From Botrytis cinerea B05.10 (Eukaryota; Ascomycota; Leotiomycetes; Helotiales; Sclerotiniaceae), in the NCBI RefSeq assembly GCF_000143535.2, contig NC_037319.1, positions 310,001-374,000 on the forward strand: DNA of 64,000 nucleotides, read 5' to 3'. The notes beneath the pieces were generated by a model. It worked only from the letters and a program-made list of their open reading frames with translations, had not been told where the DNA came from and did not search any database. Of this stretch, positions 36,604-48,941 are shown in pieces. Made by a program: the position numbers and the translations under genes. Each line of letters begins with the position of its first letter. Position 1 is the stretch's first letter.

Positions 36604-37667
36604 TACTGTCTTGATGTTGGTATTGAGATTTGAAGGTAGACTGATGTTAAAAAAGATGTGAAGACTTGTAGATTCGAAAGTACTTGAGAAACTTGTCTGA
36701 AGTCGAAGATGTGTCGAGAACTTTTTGCAAGTACCCTAAAGTAATATTTACTTGTAATAATACAAAAAAGAATCCGGATTCAATCTATGTTTATATACAA
36801 AACATGCAACCCTAGAGACCCGTATACAGAAATGACTAGTTACATAGGAAACGTTCTACTGCTACTGAATCATAGGTATGGGATGTTTACAGAGTTGTGA
36901 CCATATTTAGCCGTATAGATAGGGCGGAGTTGCATTCATGTTATTTTGAGAAACGAATAAAATAGCAAAGTTGCGAATAGATTATTATTGTTTTATTATT
37001 ATTTTTATATTGGAGAGGAATGGTATGGATTGGATGACTATTTTCAGAGGGGATGTATTTTTTGTATATGATTTACAGGGTGGCTGGGGGTGAATGTTTC
37101 GATGATTACTGAGGTACAATGGGATATGCTGAATGTATGTAATTTTAGAGATATCATCTTATTTGATTATAAGTACTAAATTTTGTCAAAGTTGTCTACG
37201 GGGAAATATGATCTTGTGCTCAACCTCACAATAATATATGCTCGCTTAAACATACTACTCGGCACTGAGAGCGATACAGATGCGCTCTTAAACAAGCGAA
37301 GACTATATCCAGTTTTTTAGTATCACTCATATTATATGCTCACTTCGTCTTTGGATTATTTCCCATCTATCGATATTTACCATGAAAATATAAGTGTCTT
37401 AATATATCAAAGATGGCTAAAGGGGGGATGAATGGAGGTAAAATATCATTCTAATACAAAATCGAGTTACAAAAAGGAATGTGGCAATTACATCAATATC
37501 TATTTGTATATCTATATATTGTATCTAGAAAGAGAACTGTTGATTACCATATACTGAATATCGATGAATCCGAAACCTAATAAGAAGATGTCAGATATAC
37601 AAGCGAATTTGCCCTTGGACTAATCACAGAGACGAGCTCAACACCCCTCAAAAGCCTCAATTAAGAC
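36604..37667. other. intergenic between the two cysteine-motif genes
   Basis: This is AT-rich with no open frame of note. It holds the promoter of the 35599-36603 gene and the 3' flank of the next. Confidence 0.5.
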
Positions 37668-38573
37668 CTAATCCCAATTTCTAACCCCCCCCCCAGACCC
37701 TCTAATCTTCATCCACAACTTTCTCAACCTCTCCCATAAAATCTCCCAACATTTCCTTCCCCTTTCCCTCCCACATCTCAAACTCGAATCGAAAATTCCA
37801 TATCCATCACCATCACCATCATATTCCCATCCCTCCTCAACAATGACAGAAACACGTTGTTTCCCCGCAATCATCGATTTTCTCTGTGTTGAAACCGCTC
37901 GTTGAGATTCATAAGTCATCATTCGTTTTCCCCTTCCATTACCGCTCCTCTCACCGCAACGTTTATACATTTCCGGAGAAATTCGTGGTTTCTTTAATGG
38001 AAAAACAGAAGTTGATGAGGTTTCCGCAATTTCATCACTTTCCTGGTTCTTCCTCGGATAATGAATCGTTTCTTCATCCGTCTTCGCTTTCGAGTCTATC
38101 CCTAGCATAATATCCTTATCTCCCTTCATCTCCATTTCGAAACCATTTCCCCTTTCTTCATCTCTTAGCCGAAGCTCCCCACTCGAGTCCTTTCCCTCCT
38201 TCATCGATTTTCCGCCTCGTAGACAAGCCTCGCATACTTCTCCTCTATTCCCTAATATCTCATACCGATACCCCGGACTCGAACAATTGCCTCCAAATCT
38301 CGCAATGCAATTCTCGGTATGGATTATATTTGTTGGGTGAGTAAATGGTTGTACGAAATGGGAACAGGTGTATGTGGTAAGGAGATATATACATTTTTTG
38401 TCTGGGGTTTGGATTTGGGTTTGAGTGAGAAGATGGAATGTTGACTGAGGCTGAGGTTGAGATCTTGGTTGTGATTGAGATTGTAATTGAGATTGAGATT
38501 TTGATAGTGGATGTGAATTCGGGGACAGGGATGAGGATCGAGGTTTGAAGGGTGTTGGAGATGGAATGGACAT
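37668..38573 (-). CDS. cysteine-motif protein, function unknown (paralog of the 35599 gene)
   Basis: A single exon encodes 301 residues from an ATG at 38573. The N-terminal 45 residues are Ser/Gln-rich low complexity (SQSQLQSQSQ repeats). The Cys module follows: CIYLLTTYTCSH, then CIARFGGNC, then RYEILGNRGEVCEAC, which aligns by eye with CIYIVQEYACPVH and RYDKNRGCMEC of the neighbour. Shared features are CIY, C-x8-C, a following His, an Arg-Tyr pair, NRG, and a closing C-x2-C. The remainder is charged, with KKPRISPEMYKRCGER and a C-terminal basic/Trp segment (CWEILWERLRKLWMKIRG), a possible amphipathic helix. No catalytic motif is visible. Confidence 0.72.
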   Translation of the reverse strand: MSIPSPTPFKPRSSSLSPNSHPLSKSQSQLQSQSQPRSQPQPQSTFHLLTQTQIQTPDKKCIYLLTTYTCSHFVQPFTHPTNIIHTENCIARFGGNCSSPGYRYEILGNRGEVCEACLRGGKSMKEGKDSSGELRLRDEERGNGFEMEMKGDKDIMLGIDSKAKTDEETIHYPRKNQESDEIAETSSTSVFPLKKPRISPEMYKRCGERSGNGRGKRMMTYESQRAVSTQRKSMIAGKQRVSVIVEEGWEYDGDGDGYGIFDSSLRCGRERGRKCWEILWERLRKLWMKIRGSGGGVRNWD

Positions 38574-39182
38574 TTTGTTCGGAATGGCGATGATTAATTT
38601 TTTGGTTTGGGCAACTTAATGGGAATTGCTTCAATAGGAGCATTTGAGATGTAAAAATTGAAGAGTAATTGGATTTTAAACATTCTAATTATATGCAAAG
38701 ACTATATTACAATTTTCTGAGAGATATGGAGACTGAGTAGAAGACAGAAGGAAGAAAAATGTGATTCATATCTTCAAGCGCGTGAATAAGTATGAAGAGA
38801 TGAATTTTGCAAACGGGTGAATGGATTTGGAAAGACAATTTTCCACCACTTTCGCGTCTCCTCGCAACTATTGATATATCAAATGAATAGATGTTTGATC
38901 CCTAAATTAACAGAAAATGGTTGTGTGATTGGACATTCACAAATAAGTTTTTGTAAGATTTGTGAATGGTTGAAGTGGAGATGATTCTGCAAAACGAAAA
39001 AGAGTCCAGACGATAGCGACAACTTTGCTACTATAGGTGTAGAAAGTATTAAACTAACATTCAAAACAGACAGCTTTGACAAGATATGTAAATCTTGCTT
39101 TCTTTCAATGTTGCCACACGACACCCTAAGTCTTCTCGCTACCTACCACTTAAAATTCTTCCCCCAAATCCACAAAACCCAA
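38574..39182. other. intergenic, no gene seen
   Basis: AT-rich spacer between the cysteine-motif gene and the P450 gene, both on the minus strand. Confidence 0.5.
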
Positions 39183-41053
39183 CTAAAACCCCTCAAACTC
39201 ACTCTCCAACCCATCCCTCAATCTAAACTCCGCATAAGGTCCCGCATGCGTACTAGCTAAATGATCCATCAACTGAAACTCATTTACTCTCGCCCTCCCC
39301 CCCACATCACCCAGCACACCCTCGCCCACTTCTCCCCACCCCCCATCCCTCGGTCTCCTAAAATCAAAGCAAAAAATCATCCTCGCTATCATAATCCCCA
39401 TCTCCATATACGCCATCATTTTCCCCGGACATCCCCTTGGCCCCAAACTAAACGGTGCAAACGCCAATTTCATCTCCTCAATTTTTTCCTGCGGATTGTT
39501 TTCCGATACTATCCAGCGCTCGGGTTGAAATTCAAAGGAATCGGGAAAATATCGTTCATTGTGTTGTATAGCATAGACTGCACATCCGATATCATAGCCT
39601 GCGGGGATGAATTCGCCATCGATAGTGATGCCTCCGGGACGAACTTCTCGCCAGAGTGCGGAGCCGAGGGGTGGACTCATGCGAAGAGCTTCTTCGATAC
39701 AGGCACGTAGGTATTTGAGAGAGGTTATTTTTGGGCCGCTGTGAATTTCGGAGAGAAATGAGAAGGTAGACCTAATTTCTGCGGTGACTTTTTCGTAACA
39801 TTTTGGGTATCGAGAGAGGTAGAAGAGAAGGGCCGAGAGAGATGTGGAGGATGTATCAGAACCTGTTTGTGTGAATCAACGAAAATTCTCTAGATATTTG
39901 GAAGATCTGAAAAGGTACTTACCAGCAGCAAGTAAAAACCCACTCTCAGTAAATAATTCGGATTCTGTCATAGTTTCGATATCCTCATGTTTACCATCGA
40001 TTGAATACTGCGCATCGAAAATGAAAGAAAACAAATCACTCTTTTCATTCTTGTCTTCCTTCAATCTATCCGCCACCAACTTACTTACCGTGGAATGGTA
40101 TTTTCTGACGGCTTTGTGGACTTTACGATTGAAAAATCTTTCGATTCTTATCTTTCGGAAAGCTTGACATTGGAGTAAAACTCCCCCTCTAGTCAGTATT
40201 CCTGCAATCATTTCTGGAAGAAAATGGTTATCAGAAGAAGTTTGTAAGTTGAATGATTGTCCAAAACCGAATTCTCCCATGACGTCTAAAGACATGTGTT
40301 TAAAGCTAGTACCCATATTGATAGGTGATGACCAGTTATCTTGACTTTTGCTTTTGATAGATGCCCTAGCTAGATTTTGTATCAAGAGGTTGACAGTGTT
40401 AATCATTGTTGGCTCGAAAGCTAGCAGAGATGGGATAGAGAAGCCTTTTGAAATGACCCTTCTTTTGTGTTTGTGTATCGAAAAGTCCACTGAATTGTGG
40501 ACATTATGAACACCTGGTGTGGTGACTAGAGCAGCATATCCTTTTGATTTCTGAACATCTTTTGATATATAAATCTCTGAATATTATATAAATTAGAAAA
40601 AGATCGCCCATGACTGGAATGGAAAGTACCTTGAAGAGCTTCAGCCGAATTGAAAACTAACTTATTAGGGCCCAGGCGAACTACACTTCCTAGAGTATAT
40701 CTCAACAGCTGCTAGGATTAATATAGCTGATCTGCTTACCGTATCTATCATGAGCTTGCAAAGTTCTTACATGGAGCGTTCCTCCCAAACTATGATAAGC
40801 AGAATACAAATCTGTGATCTTTGCCCATCTTGGGCCGGGATATTTTGCTAATGGATGAAAAGTAACACGATAGATTGCAGTGAGAGACAGCTACAGAAAT
40901 TGTCAGCAATCTAAGCATGGAGATTCTTTGGAGAAAAATGACCTTGAGAAAAATTAAAGAGAATATAGCCTGTAAAATTACAAGATAGTAAGAATGACCC
41001 GCAAAGGACTCATACTTTGACATTTCTTCCGTAAACCTTTCACTGAATCGCAT
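39183..41053 (-). CDS. cytochrome P450 monooxygenase
   Basis: Five exons (40943-41053, 40740-40890, 40630-40689, 39923-40576, 39183-39862) encode 551 residues. The introns are 50-60 nt. The first has an unusual donor, GTCATT. An N-terminal membrane anchor (YYLVILQAIFSLIFLK) places it in the ER. Core motifs are YPGPRWAK (proline hinge), LLAAGSDTSST (I-helix oxygen-activating A/G-G-x-D-T), EEALR (K-helix ExxR, Glu383 to Arg386), FQPERW (PERF equivalent) and the heme loop FSLGPRGCPGK with the thiolate Cys470. All catalytic residues are present. It resembles fungal class II P450s of benzoate/cyclohexane or secondary-metabolite type; the substrate cannot be read from sequence. An MFS transporter and a FAD oxidase follow upstream in the same orientation. 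Confidence 0.95.
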
Positions 41054-42768
41054 GATGGTATTTTTTAAGAATTCAATGAGTTTAAAACAAAAAGCTGGCT
41101 AACACAATCATCTTATAGAGGTAATTTTACCATGTGAACGATTGTCATCCAACATTTGGTTCCAAGTGTTGGACACATGGCAACATGCTTTTAGTAGGTA
41201 ATATGAAGTCTATCAGCAGACTAACAGCATTAGTCAAATGAAATGCATTATTTTATGTTGCTTACACCGACAAACATGATAAAAATTATCTGGGTACGTT
41301 TCTCAGACGGAAAAAAGCCAACAGTTGGTAGTGACCAGGATCAATGTTTTCAATGGTGTCTTGATTTCGATCAAGACAATTAAGTGGCATGTCACCAGGG
41401 TAAGACGTTTTAATCTCAGAGGTGCGCAATTTCAGCCGGTAAAGAGAAGGGAAAAGAATTCAAGCTATCACCCCGAGACCGTATGCTCATCGAATGACAT
41501 TGATTCAACAACATGTCTTTCAAATATTTCATCACCCAACCCCCAAACACGCATGACTACGCCAAGCTTGAGCTTCAAACTATTGAAAGCTGATAAATGT
41601 TTTAGCTCGAGACATCTCAATTGAACCTAGGAGACGGAAGGACTTTCATCGTGAGCATTAGCCCAATACAATATTGCACTTTAAGATATCGACAGACGAA
41701 GAACTGAAAGGCGCCAACAAAACACTCATTCTGTCCGGTGACAGAAGCCAATAATAATAGAAAAGACACCGACTAAGATCTTAGTACGACTTATCCCTCC
41801 GCATTCTTTTACAATCAAACTCACATCACAAACTGCAAAAATGCAAGCACCTCCGCAGCAATGACTATCGATCAACCTTTCCAATTACCAAATCCTCTAT
41901 CTAGAAACAACATGCATCCATCCAAATGCAAAAAGTCTGCAGAAGACTTACAAATCAAAAGCACCTGTCCTGAACTGCTTGACTATCAACCACATGAGTC
42001 CGCGCTGGTGCTGTCACAGTTGTCCTCAAAATCACAGCTAGATGTCTCAAAACGAATTATCTCCTCCAGATAAAAATCCATCCCAGCCCCTACAATCCAC
42101 AAGCGGCATCTCTGCCACCTTCTCAAAAACCTCCCGAGAACCACTTGGTGGGAAAAGATAAAGAAGCGAATCGCGCAACATAACAAGACAGGCAGACATG
42201 CTATACATACTGCATCCAATATCGGCGAATATGATAAGGATAAGAGCTTGTCAAGTATTATCACTTTCATACGAAGATGAAAGAATGCGTGTGCAAGTGA
42301 TGAAGCGCAGGAGAGAAGTGATGAGGCCGCTGATGATGCGGTTTGTGGACCCATGGTGAATATTTGAAGCGAATCTTGTGGGTTTTGAGAGATGTAGAGT
42401 TTTCGGATTTTGATCTTACACTTGTGAGGCTGAAGTTCAACAAGCAAGCAGATTTAATAGTTCATCAAGGGTCTGGTTTTTAAGAATCCCCCCTCCCCTC
42501 ATCAGACCCAGAATGCGCACATATCACTGTATAGCTTGATGACAGACGGCCGGCTCCTGGTTTGTTCCCATATCTAACCACAAAAGTGACACATCATATA
42601 AGATGAGAAGGATCATCACAAGTCCAAATCCAATTTTCCGCACTCTATACCGAGCATCAAAACATAACGCAAAAAAACATCAAATCATCCAAGCTCATTA
42701 CATACAATATCCAGTCAACCATTTTAATACTTTCCCATCACAATTCCATTTCCAAATCCCATTAATCA
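41054..42768. other. intergenic with one doubtful small frame
   Basis: This is mostly non-coding between the P450 and MFS genes. Overlapping opposite-strand frames at 41861-42073 and 41986-42354 are listed or rejected separately. Confidence 0.5.
41986..42354 (-). CDS. doubtful small hypothetical protein
   Basis: A 122-codon frame from an ATG at 42354 contains a Cys-rich hydrophobic segment (DAVCIACLPVLLCCAIRFFIF) that could span a membrane, and an acidic Cys/Ser tail. No family is recognised and a competing frame exists on the other strand. It may be chance. Confidence 0.2.
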   Translation of the reverse strand: MGPQTASSAASSLLSCASSLAHAFFHLRMKVIILDKLLSLSYSPILDAVCIACLPVLLCCAIRFFIFSHQVVLGRFLRRWQRCRLWIVGAGMDFYLEEIIRFETSSCDFEDNCDSTSADSCG

Positions 42769-44588
42769 TTAACCGTTATTATTTCCTGTAGCCACGCCCC
42801 AGAAATACGCACACCACGAACCTAAAACCAACAGCGCCAATACCCCAAGACAATACATTGAAATCTTACGATTTCTCGGTCCATTCTCATTATGGAATTT
42901 TTCCTTTCGCTCATTAATCAAGTCACCATTAGCGAGTCTCTGTTTGCGCGTCCATTGCAACATGCGGAAATCAACGCAATAATATGCGAGCCCGATCATG
43001 ATTAGTGACATGAGTGCTGCTGCCGCCGAAAGAGTAACATAGAGAATCGTGACTTTGTCGTAGGAATTGTTATCTGCGTCTTGAATTACGCCGGCGACGA
43101 TACCGACGATGATACTCATGCTATTCTTTTGTGAGTGAAGAGTAGGTAAATTAGAAAGAACAGGACTTACGCGTTGTTCATGGTTACTTTGAGAGCGTAT
43201 GCGGATCCGAAAACTCCTTGATGCCACATTGATGTTCTAATGCTATCGATCATCAAGGTTGGACCGAAACAATATGCAAAAGCGTAAATGCCGAATGCGG
43301 CATCTGTACCCTGTATTGAAGGAGCCCAGTTCATAATAGACATTGATATTAAAACAGCAAAACCAGCGATAGTAACTGAAGCATGTTAGCAGAAAATTTG
43401 TGCAATAAGTCGATGATTTCACCCACAGAGAGTAACTCTATTTCCCCATATATCAACGAATATTCCAATTAGAGGAACGAAGAAAAATCCTAAAAGGGTC
43501 AATATGGTATTACTAGGTTTTTCAATGTTGTAGGATACTTACCGCCATATTGAATAGCTGATGTATACCAACCGGCTTGTACAGATGATACACCCAATCT
43601 TTGCTCAGCCAATTCTGTAGCATTGGCAGTAAAGAGGGCTGCAGTAGATGTTTCAAATAATGAGAATGCCATAATGATCCAGAATGTCCAAGGTAATTCA
43701 AGAACTTTGCGTAATTCAAATCTCTTGTTTCCTTCTGTAAGTTTCTCACCAGTAGCCGGATCAGATGTGGAAGGAAACTTTTTATTGGCGAAGCGAGTGA
43801 AGATGTAGAAACCAAGAGTCATCAAATTACAGAAAACATTCATACCTACTGAAACCCAGTAGACATTTGCAAAGTTTCCCGTGTTCTTTGAGATAATGTT
43901 TGCGGATGATTTACCAACAAATGCACCAATTTTGCCAATTCCTAACTCAAGCGCAAGAGTCGAAGCGAATCCATGATTGGGAGCGAACCATGAAGAGAAG
44001 ACTTTGTATTGTGCAACTTGAGTAGCAATATCTCCAAGAGCTTGAACAATTGTACCACCAATCATAAATTGATAGTTTCTGGTCTGAGCAGCTCCGGCAA
44101 TGAGAATGGATCCAATTGTGAAGATTATGTTGCCGTAAAAGATTGTACCTAGGAATAGTGAGCAAACGGAGGAAAACAAAAGATTTAGTATTATTACCTG
44201 CTCCTCCTATCCTATCTGTAACAACACCACTAACCAGCATTAAAGCTGTTACCATAAAGTCTTGACTGGCACTCAATAAAGCATATTGCTTATTATCAAT
44301 CTTCATCTCCTTCTTGATTGTAGATTTCATGGCACCTGTAATTCCTGAACTCCAATGAGAACCAAAACCAATCATCGACACTAGGATGACCGAGGCAAGC
44401 TTCCATTGCCAAGGTATATCGTTCGCATTGGATGGTCCATCGTTATTGGCGATATCCGATAGATGTTCCTCATTATCGCTCGAAGATGCCGCCGATACAA
44501 AGGCTTCATTTTTCTCCTTAGTATCGTGTGCCGCTGGTGGTGTACCCGATGTCGAATAGACCGTATCGACTATCTGATTATTCGACAT
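42769..44588 (-). CDS. MFS transporter, MFSD1-like
   Basis: Five exons (44198-44588, 43543-44148, 43427-43489, 43171-43375, 42769-43120) encode 538 residues, and all junction phases agree. A polar N-terminus of about 60 residues precedes the membrane domain. The first loop reads SHWSSGITGAMKSTIKKEMKI, a hallmark of the MFSD1-like branch, and is followed by SASQDFMVTALMLVSGVVTDRIGG, the MFS motif A region. A central cytosolic loop (about residues 285-310) separates two six-helix halves. The second half has QAGWYTSAIQYGG and FFFVPLIGIFVDIWGNR. Animal MFSD1 is a lysosomal dipeptide exporter; the fungal substrate is not known. It sits between a P450 and a FAD oxidase. The family is widespread, so cluster membership is only possible. 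Confidence 0.9.
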
Positions 44589-45388
44589 AGCCGAAGTTTA
44601 TCCTCGGACCTCGAGGTAAGGCTGAAAAGATAGGAAATGAGGAGTTCGTGAAGTGGATCAATACGAAATCGAAAAACATTCTCATTTTTGAGTTTATCTG
44701 ATCTTCTTTATAGAGTTTCAACGAATCTGTTCTTGAGATTCTATGACCAACGTGAATACGACGTCGGCCCACTAAACGTTGGTGATCTGATACAAATTAT
44801 TGTTGAAAGTTGGGAGAAGTTCCCGCAATTCACGCATGGCATGTCAGAATTTTTATCAGATGGTTCTAAATCGTTCAAACAACAAGGATGTATATCTGAT
44901 AAGATGCCTTGGCCCGAGAATGGAGCTCCATTTAAGCCTATTCTCCCTATACCGTGGTTTCCCCACTTGGAACGGCGTTGAATGAAATCACCGAAGGAAG
45001 ATTAATCTCGGTATTGAGCAGATTGTAATGGAATTCGAATAATATGGTTCAAGTACGTAACTGAGCAACGACTCATAGACTGAATTTTTGAAGACTTATT
45101 AGCTGGCCAAGCCCTGGGAATACGTTGTAGAATTCTCAATATTTTGCAAAACCCCTCTTTCCTTGAGCTGGTAACCTGTCTCGGGTCTTTCGAGTATACT
45201 GCAACCCACCAGTGCCGTTGCAACCGACGACAAATCAAAGAGAGCCATAGGAAGAATGATCCGGTGAAAACACATGACGATAACCACAGATCGTGTTGCT
45301 GAAAAAGTAATGGAAGCAACCGCTTTTCAAACTGCCAATTAACGAGAAAAGCTTGCGTGGGTTGCCACTTGTAGGTCTTGGAAGTATT
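44589..45388. other. intergenic, no gene seen
   Basis: This is the 5' flank of the MFS gene and the 3' flank of the FAD oxidase. Short frames at 44688-44981 and 45002-45319 have no coding character. Confidence 0.5.
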
Positions 45389-47069
45389 TTAATAAACTTT
45401 GAAGTATCCCGGTTGCAGCCGCACGAATACCCCATCTGGATCATATTTCTTTGAGATCTCGACCAGTCTCTTATGATTATCTTTCCCATAGCTCGAAAAT
45501 ACATTCTGTTGAAGCGCGGCGTAATTTTGGTACAAAAACTTATGCCATAAATTTCGCGCTTTTGCTAAGATAGTAGATCGGGTAACGCAGTTTTGCGCGA
45601 ATGCTATAATTCGTGTATCATCTGTGATGTCGGTCCATTGAATCGCAATATTGATTACTAGAAATTGTTAGACGACGGTAAGATTAGACATGGCATTGTA
45701 CGGAAACATCCGAGCTATTTACTTACGGATCAAAGGACCATCTTCTTTCGTTATACCAAGAGCATTTCCGCCATTCTTGCTAAAGTGTGAGATCATAGGT
45801 TCGGAGATTGGCTGAAAAACCAATGCAGGCAATAAATTTGTAGCATTCTTGATGTTTTGAAGTTCTTGATCGAATATCTTGGATATTTCATTCATTAAAT
45901 CGGCATCATTTAATATGGTCATTGTCCAATATGATTCCCTAAGCCCGGAAGGTTGCGATTCTGCTGTTGCGTTGATCAACGACGTAAGGGTTGCAATTCT
46001 CAAATCAGCAGATATAGCGGGTATCTCAGTAAAATTATGGAAAATAGGAGGATTGATGACTGGCTTCCCATAATCCAATGTGAAACTGACCAGTGATGAT
46101 CCTATCGAAGGTAAATAGAAGTATGCCAGGAAAACTGCAGCAAATGGATCAGAAGCATGGTTGATATTGAGATTGGCCAGTGCCTCGATTGCAGCGGGAA
46201 GTTCTGTTGCATTTGAAGTTGTCGTCCCACCCCACATATCACCTTGCTCGAATGAGGCCAGATCAAATCTTGTCACAATGCCAAAATTATTCCCACCTCC
46301 TCTCAGAGCCCAGTACAAATCTGGGTACGATGTTCGATTGACATCGTGAATAGAGCCATTGGCAAGAACAACCTATTGAACCATAAGATCACAGACGTGA
46401 GAACATGAGAGGAATCATACTTGATAGTTGTTAACATTATCACAAGCGAATCCATACCGTCCAGAGTGGAAAGATATTCCACCCCCAAGTGTCAGACCTC
46501 CAACTCCAATTCCGACCACTCTACCACCTATAACTCCAATTTTTACTGCGTCCGTTACCGGATAAAGATTGGACCATAGTGTACCTGCCCCGACGGAAAC
46601 TTCTGTTTTATCGCTCGAGATTTTGATTTGATCAAGATTGCTTAAGTCTATCACGACAGCATTCTCAATATTTGATGCACCCGAGAAACATGCATGTCCA
46701 CCACTCTTGACGGAAAATTGACATCCTTGAGATTTAAGTACTTGCATGGTAGTAGAGACATCCTCTGCAAATACTGGTGTCACTCGACATTCGGGGTGTA
46801 CTTCAGCTTGTTGCTGCGACCAATACGATTGCTCATATTCATATATCGTACTACCCGGGAACGATACCCGGCCTTCAAGAATTCGAGAAAGAAATTGACA
46901 CTGAAGAGTTCAGTTTGAGTAACCATGCTCTCTATGATAAACTTACAGCGGTATGGCATTTATCCTTCGGAATTGAGTAGAATTGTTCCAAGTAATCGTG
47001 GTTTAGGTCGGATGCAAAACACTTAGATGTCCATAATATAATGACGAAAAGGTACGACGATGAAAACAT
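45389..47069 (-). CDS. secreted FAD-linked oxidoreductase (FAD_binding_4/BBE type)
   Basis: Four exons (46947-47069, 46421-46900, 45727-46372, 45389-45657) encode 505 residues. A signal peptide (MFSSSYLFVIILWTSKCFA, cleavage about residue 19) directs secretion. The PCMH-type FAD domain follows: FPGSTIYEYEQ...PECRVTPV, then VKSGGHACFSG with His110 in the position of the covalent FAD His, then VGIGVGGLTLGGGISFHSGRYGFACDNV. The substrate domain is followed by the BBE C-terminus, ending QNYAALQQNVFSSYGKDNHKRLVEISKKYDPDGVF. Members oxidise sugars, alkaloids or polyketide intermediates using oxygen. It stands next to an MFS transporter and a P450 in one orientation. The Cys needed for a second FAD link is not evident; GRYGFAC may or may not serve. 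Confidence 0.93.
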
Positions 47070-48473
47070 GTTGATAAGTTGTTGAGAGCTAAAGATCTCG
47101 ATGATTCAAGAGAAAGAGAAAGAGAAGACATAGAAAGTCTGACATGGCTTGCTGACACTAGTACGTTATCGGAAGGTAATGTGGCATGCCGAGTAGTAAG
47201 ACAAGAGAATTATGACCTATGGCTGAATGCTAAATATCTCGTTCTATGAGACGATGGATCAATTCCAAAATGCATCCATATTGATGATATATTTGGTCAA
47301 TCACTCCTGTGGGAAGCGTGTCGAAAGTTAGCACAAGGTTAACCATTGCTCATACTTACATTTTATTCTTATCTTCATCCTAGAAGGTTTGATGATGGAT
47401 AAATCGTGTACTAGATATTTGGTTGGCCTTCATACGTGAAGATAATTGGATGTTCTTGGGCAGCAAGATGACATCTTGCCGCTCCAATCCATCTTACCCC
47501 ACACTTTCTCTTTGGTGTCTACCCGCCTACCCTCAACGCACACGTTGTAAACATTGCATCCGATACCAAATTGTCTCACAAATACCTCGAACCCCAAAAC
47601 CTAAACAGCTCTTTGCTGTTGACTTGGTGTTTGGACTTTGACGATGTTCAATTGTCGAGTTGTGTTAGAAATCTAGAGTGGTTCAATGCTGGATATGCAT
47701 ATTTGCATTCAGACGTTCATGGCAAACTAAGTATGATTGCCGAATCCGGAGTGCAATCTTCGTGTTTGATTTTTAACTTCTGATTCCTAATAGTGTCTAA
47801 TAGTGTCTAGTAGTGAGATATTGAGCGCTTCGTGAATTCTTAAAGGGCTTATTCGTGTGAAATGTTTTGGCATGGAATTTCGGATCGTATAGTTGTGGAA
47901 AGACTGTCTCACTTCTGTGATATATCCGTATGGATCAATGAATTCAACTTCATCACAGATACTATTAACTCATTCACCATATCTCTTCCTAACTGGGCCA
48001 TAGCAATGATCTGATAGCCACAGTTATCACCACCTCATCCATCATGTCTGTGAATAGGCTTTGAGTTGCATGTTTATCTGACTTCTTCACAGTAAGGTTA
48101 ATGCACATCTGGGATAATAACCCTCTTCCCCTCACAGACAAGAGGATTTCTTTGATATACATATAGAAATCTTACCTGGCCATGACTAAGTGAACGTTGT
48201 TACTACAATCTTCCTTTTGGCTGGATTGGTAGATCGTCTTGTTCATGGTTTGCTTGAAGTAATTTCGAGAAGAGCAAGATGGGGTAGTACATTTCTTCTT
48301 ATACCACTCAAGACGTGAGAATGAAATCATCTTCCGAGGGAGCTCTTACCTAATGGCTAGGAAACCTTTATGACTATATCAATCCGCTTGGAAACAGGTA
48401 ACAAAAAAGAGGTGTATGGCCCTGGGATTGCAAATGAAGGTTGTGTCTGAATGCAACTACCGATACACATTAA
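47070..48473. other. intergenic, no gene seen
   Basis: About 1.4 kb of AT-rich sequence upstream of the FAD oxidase. No coding frame, tRNA or clear repeat was found. Confidence 0.5.
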
Positions 48474-48941
48474 TTAATTAGATCTGGGTATTGAAGTAGT
48501 GACTGAAGCTCCAATAGTCCAAACAGGAAGTTCAAATTTAGGCCAGACAGCAAAGGTCAATATGCCTCTAAGGGTTCCACTCTTTGATCCTTCATCTTGG
48601 ATAGCTTTATCAAACTCCCAGCCACCAGACCCAACAGTCGGGTTTACATATAACGTTGATGACCGCAACCACAAAAACGGTTAGGAAGATATATAACCTT
48701 CCTCTAGCAAATCCACTTGGATGAGGTTTAAACAAGTAGAATAGTGGAGAGCCTCGGTCGCGGATATAGACCATTGAGTTGTAATCATGTATAAATCCAC
48801 ACCGAGGACCTCGGCGTAGACATGCAACAAAACGTTTCCAATACCGCCAATCCAGTAATAGTGAAGCCACGTCGAAAGACAAGGGAGTGAGAGATGCAAC
48901 AGAAAAACAAAGCCAGTGAAGAGCTTTGTCGTGATGAACAC
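48474..48941 (-). pseudogene. possible coding remnant, unknown
   Basis: Two overlapping minus-strand frames look partly protein-like. One (48681-48941) starts with a hydrophobic leader, FVFLLHLSLPCLS. The other (48474-48674) contains GWEFDKAIQDEGSK and RGILTFAVWPKFELPVWTIGA. They might be exons of a small or decayed membrane protein, but I could not find a clean splice joining them. Confidence 0.25.

Noticed and set aside
41861..42073. Plus-strand 70-codon frame
   Set aside because: Short, overlaps a competing minus-strand frame, and matches no family.
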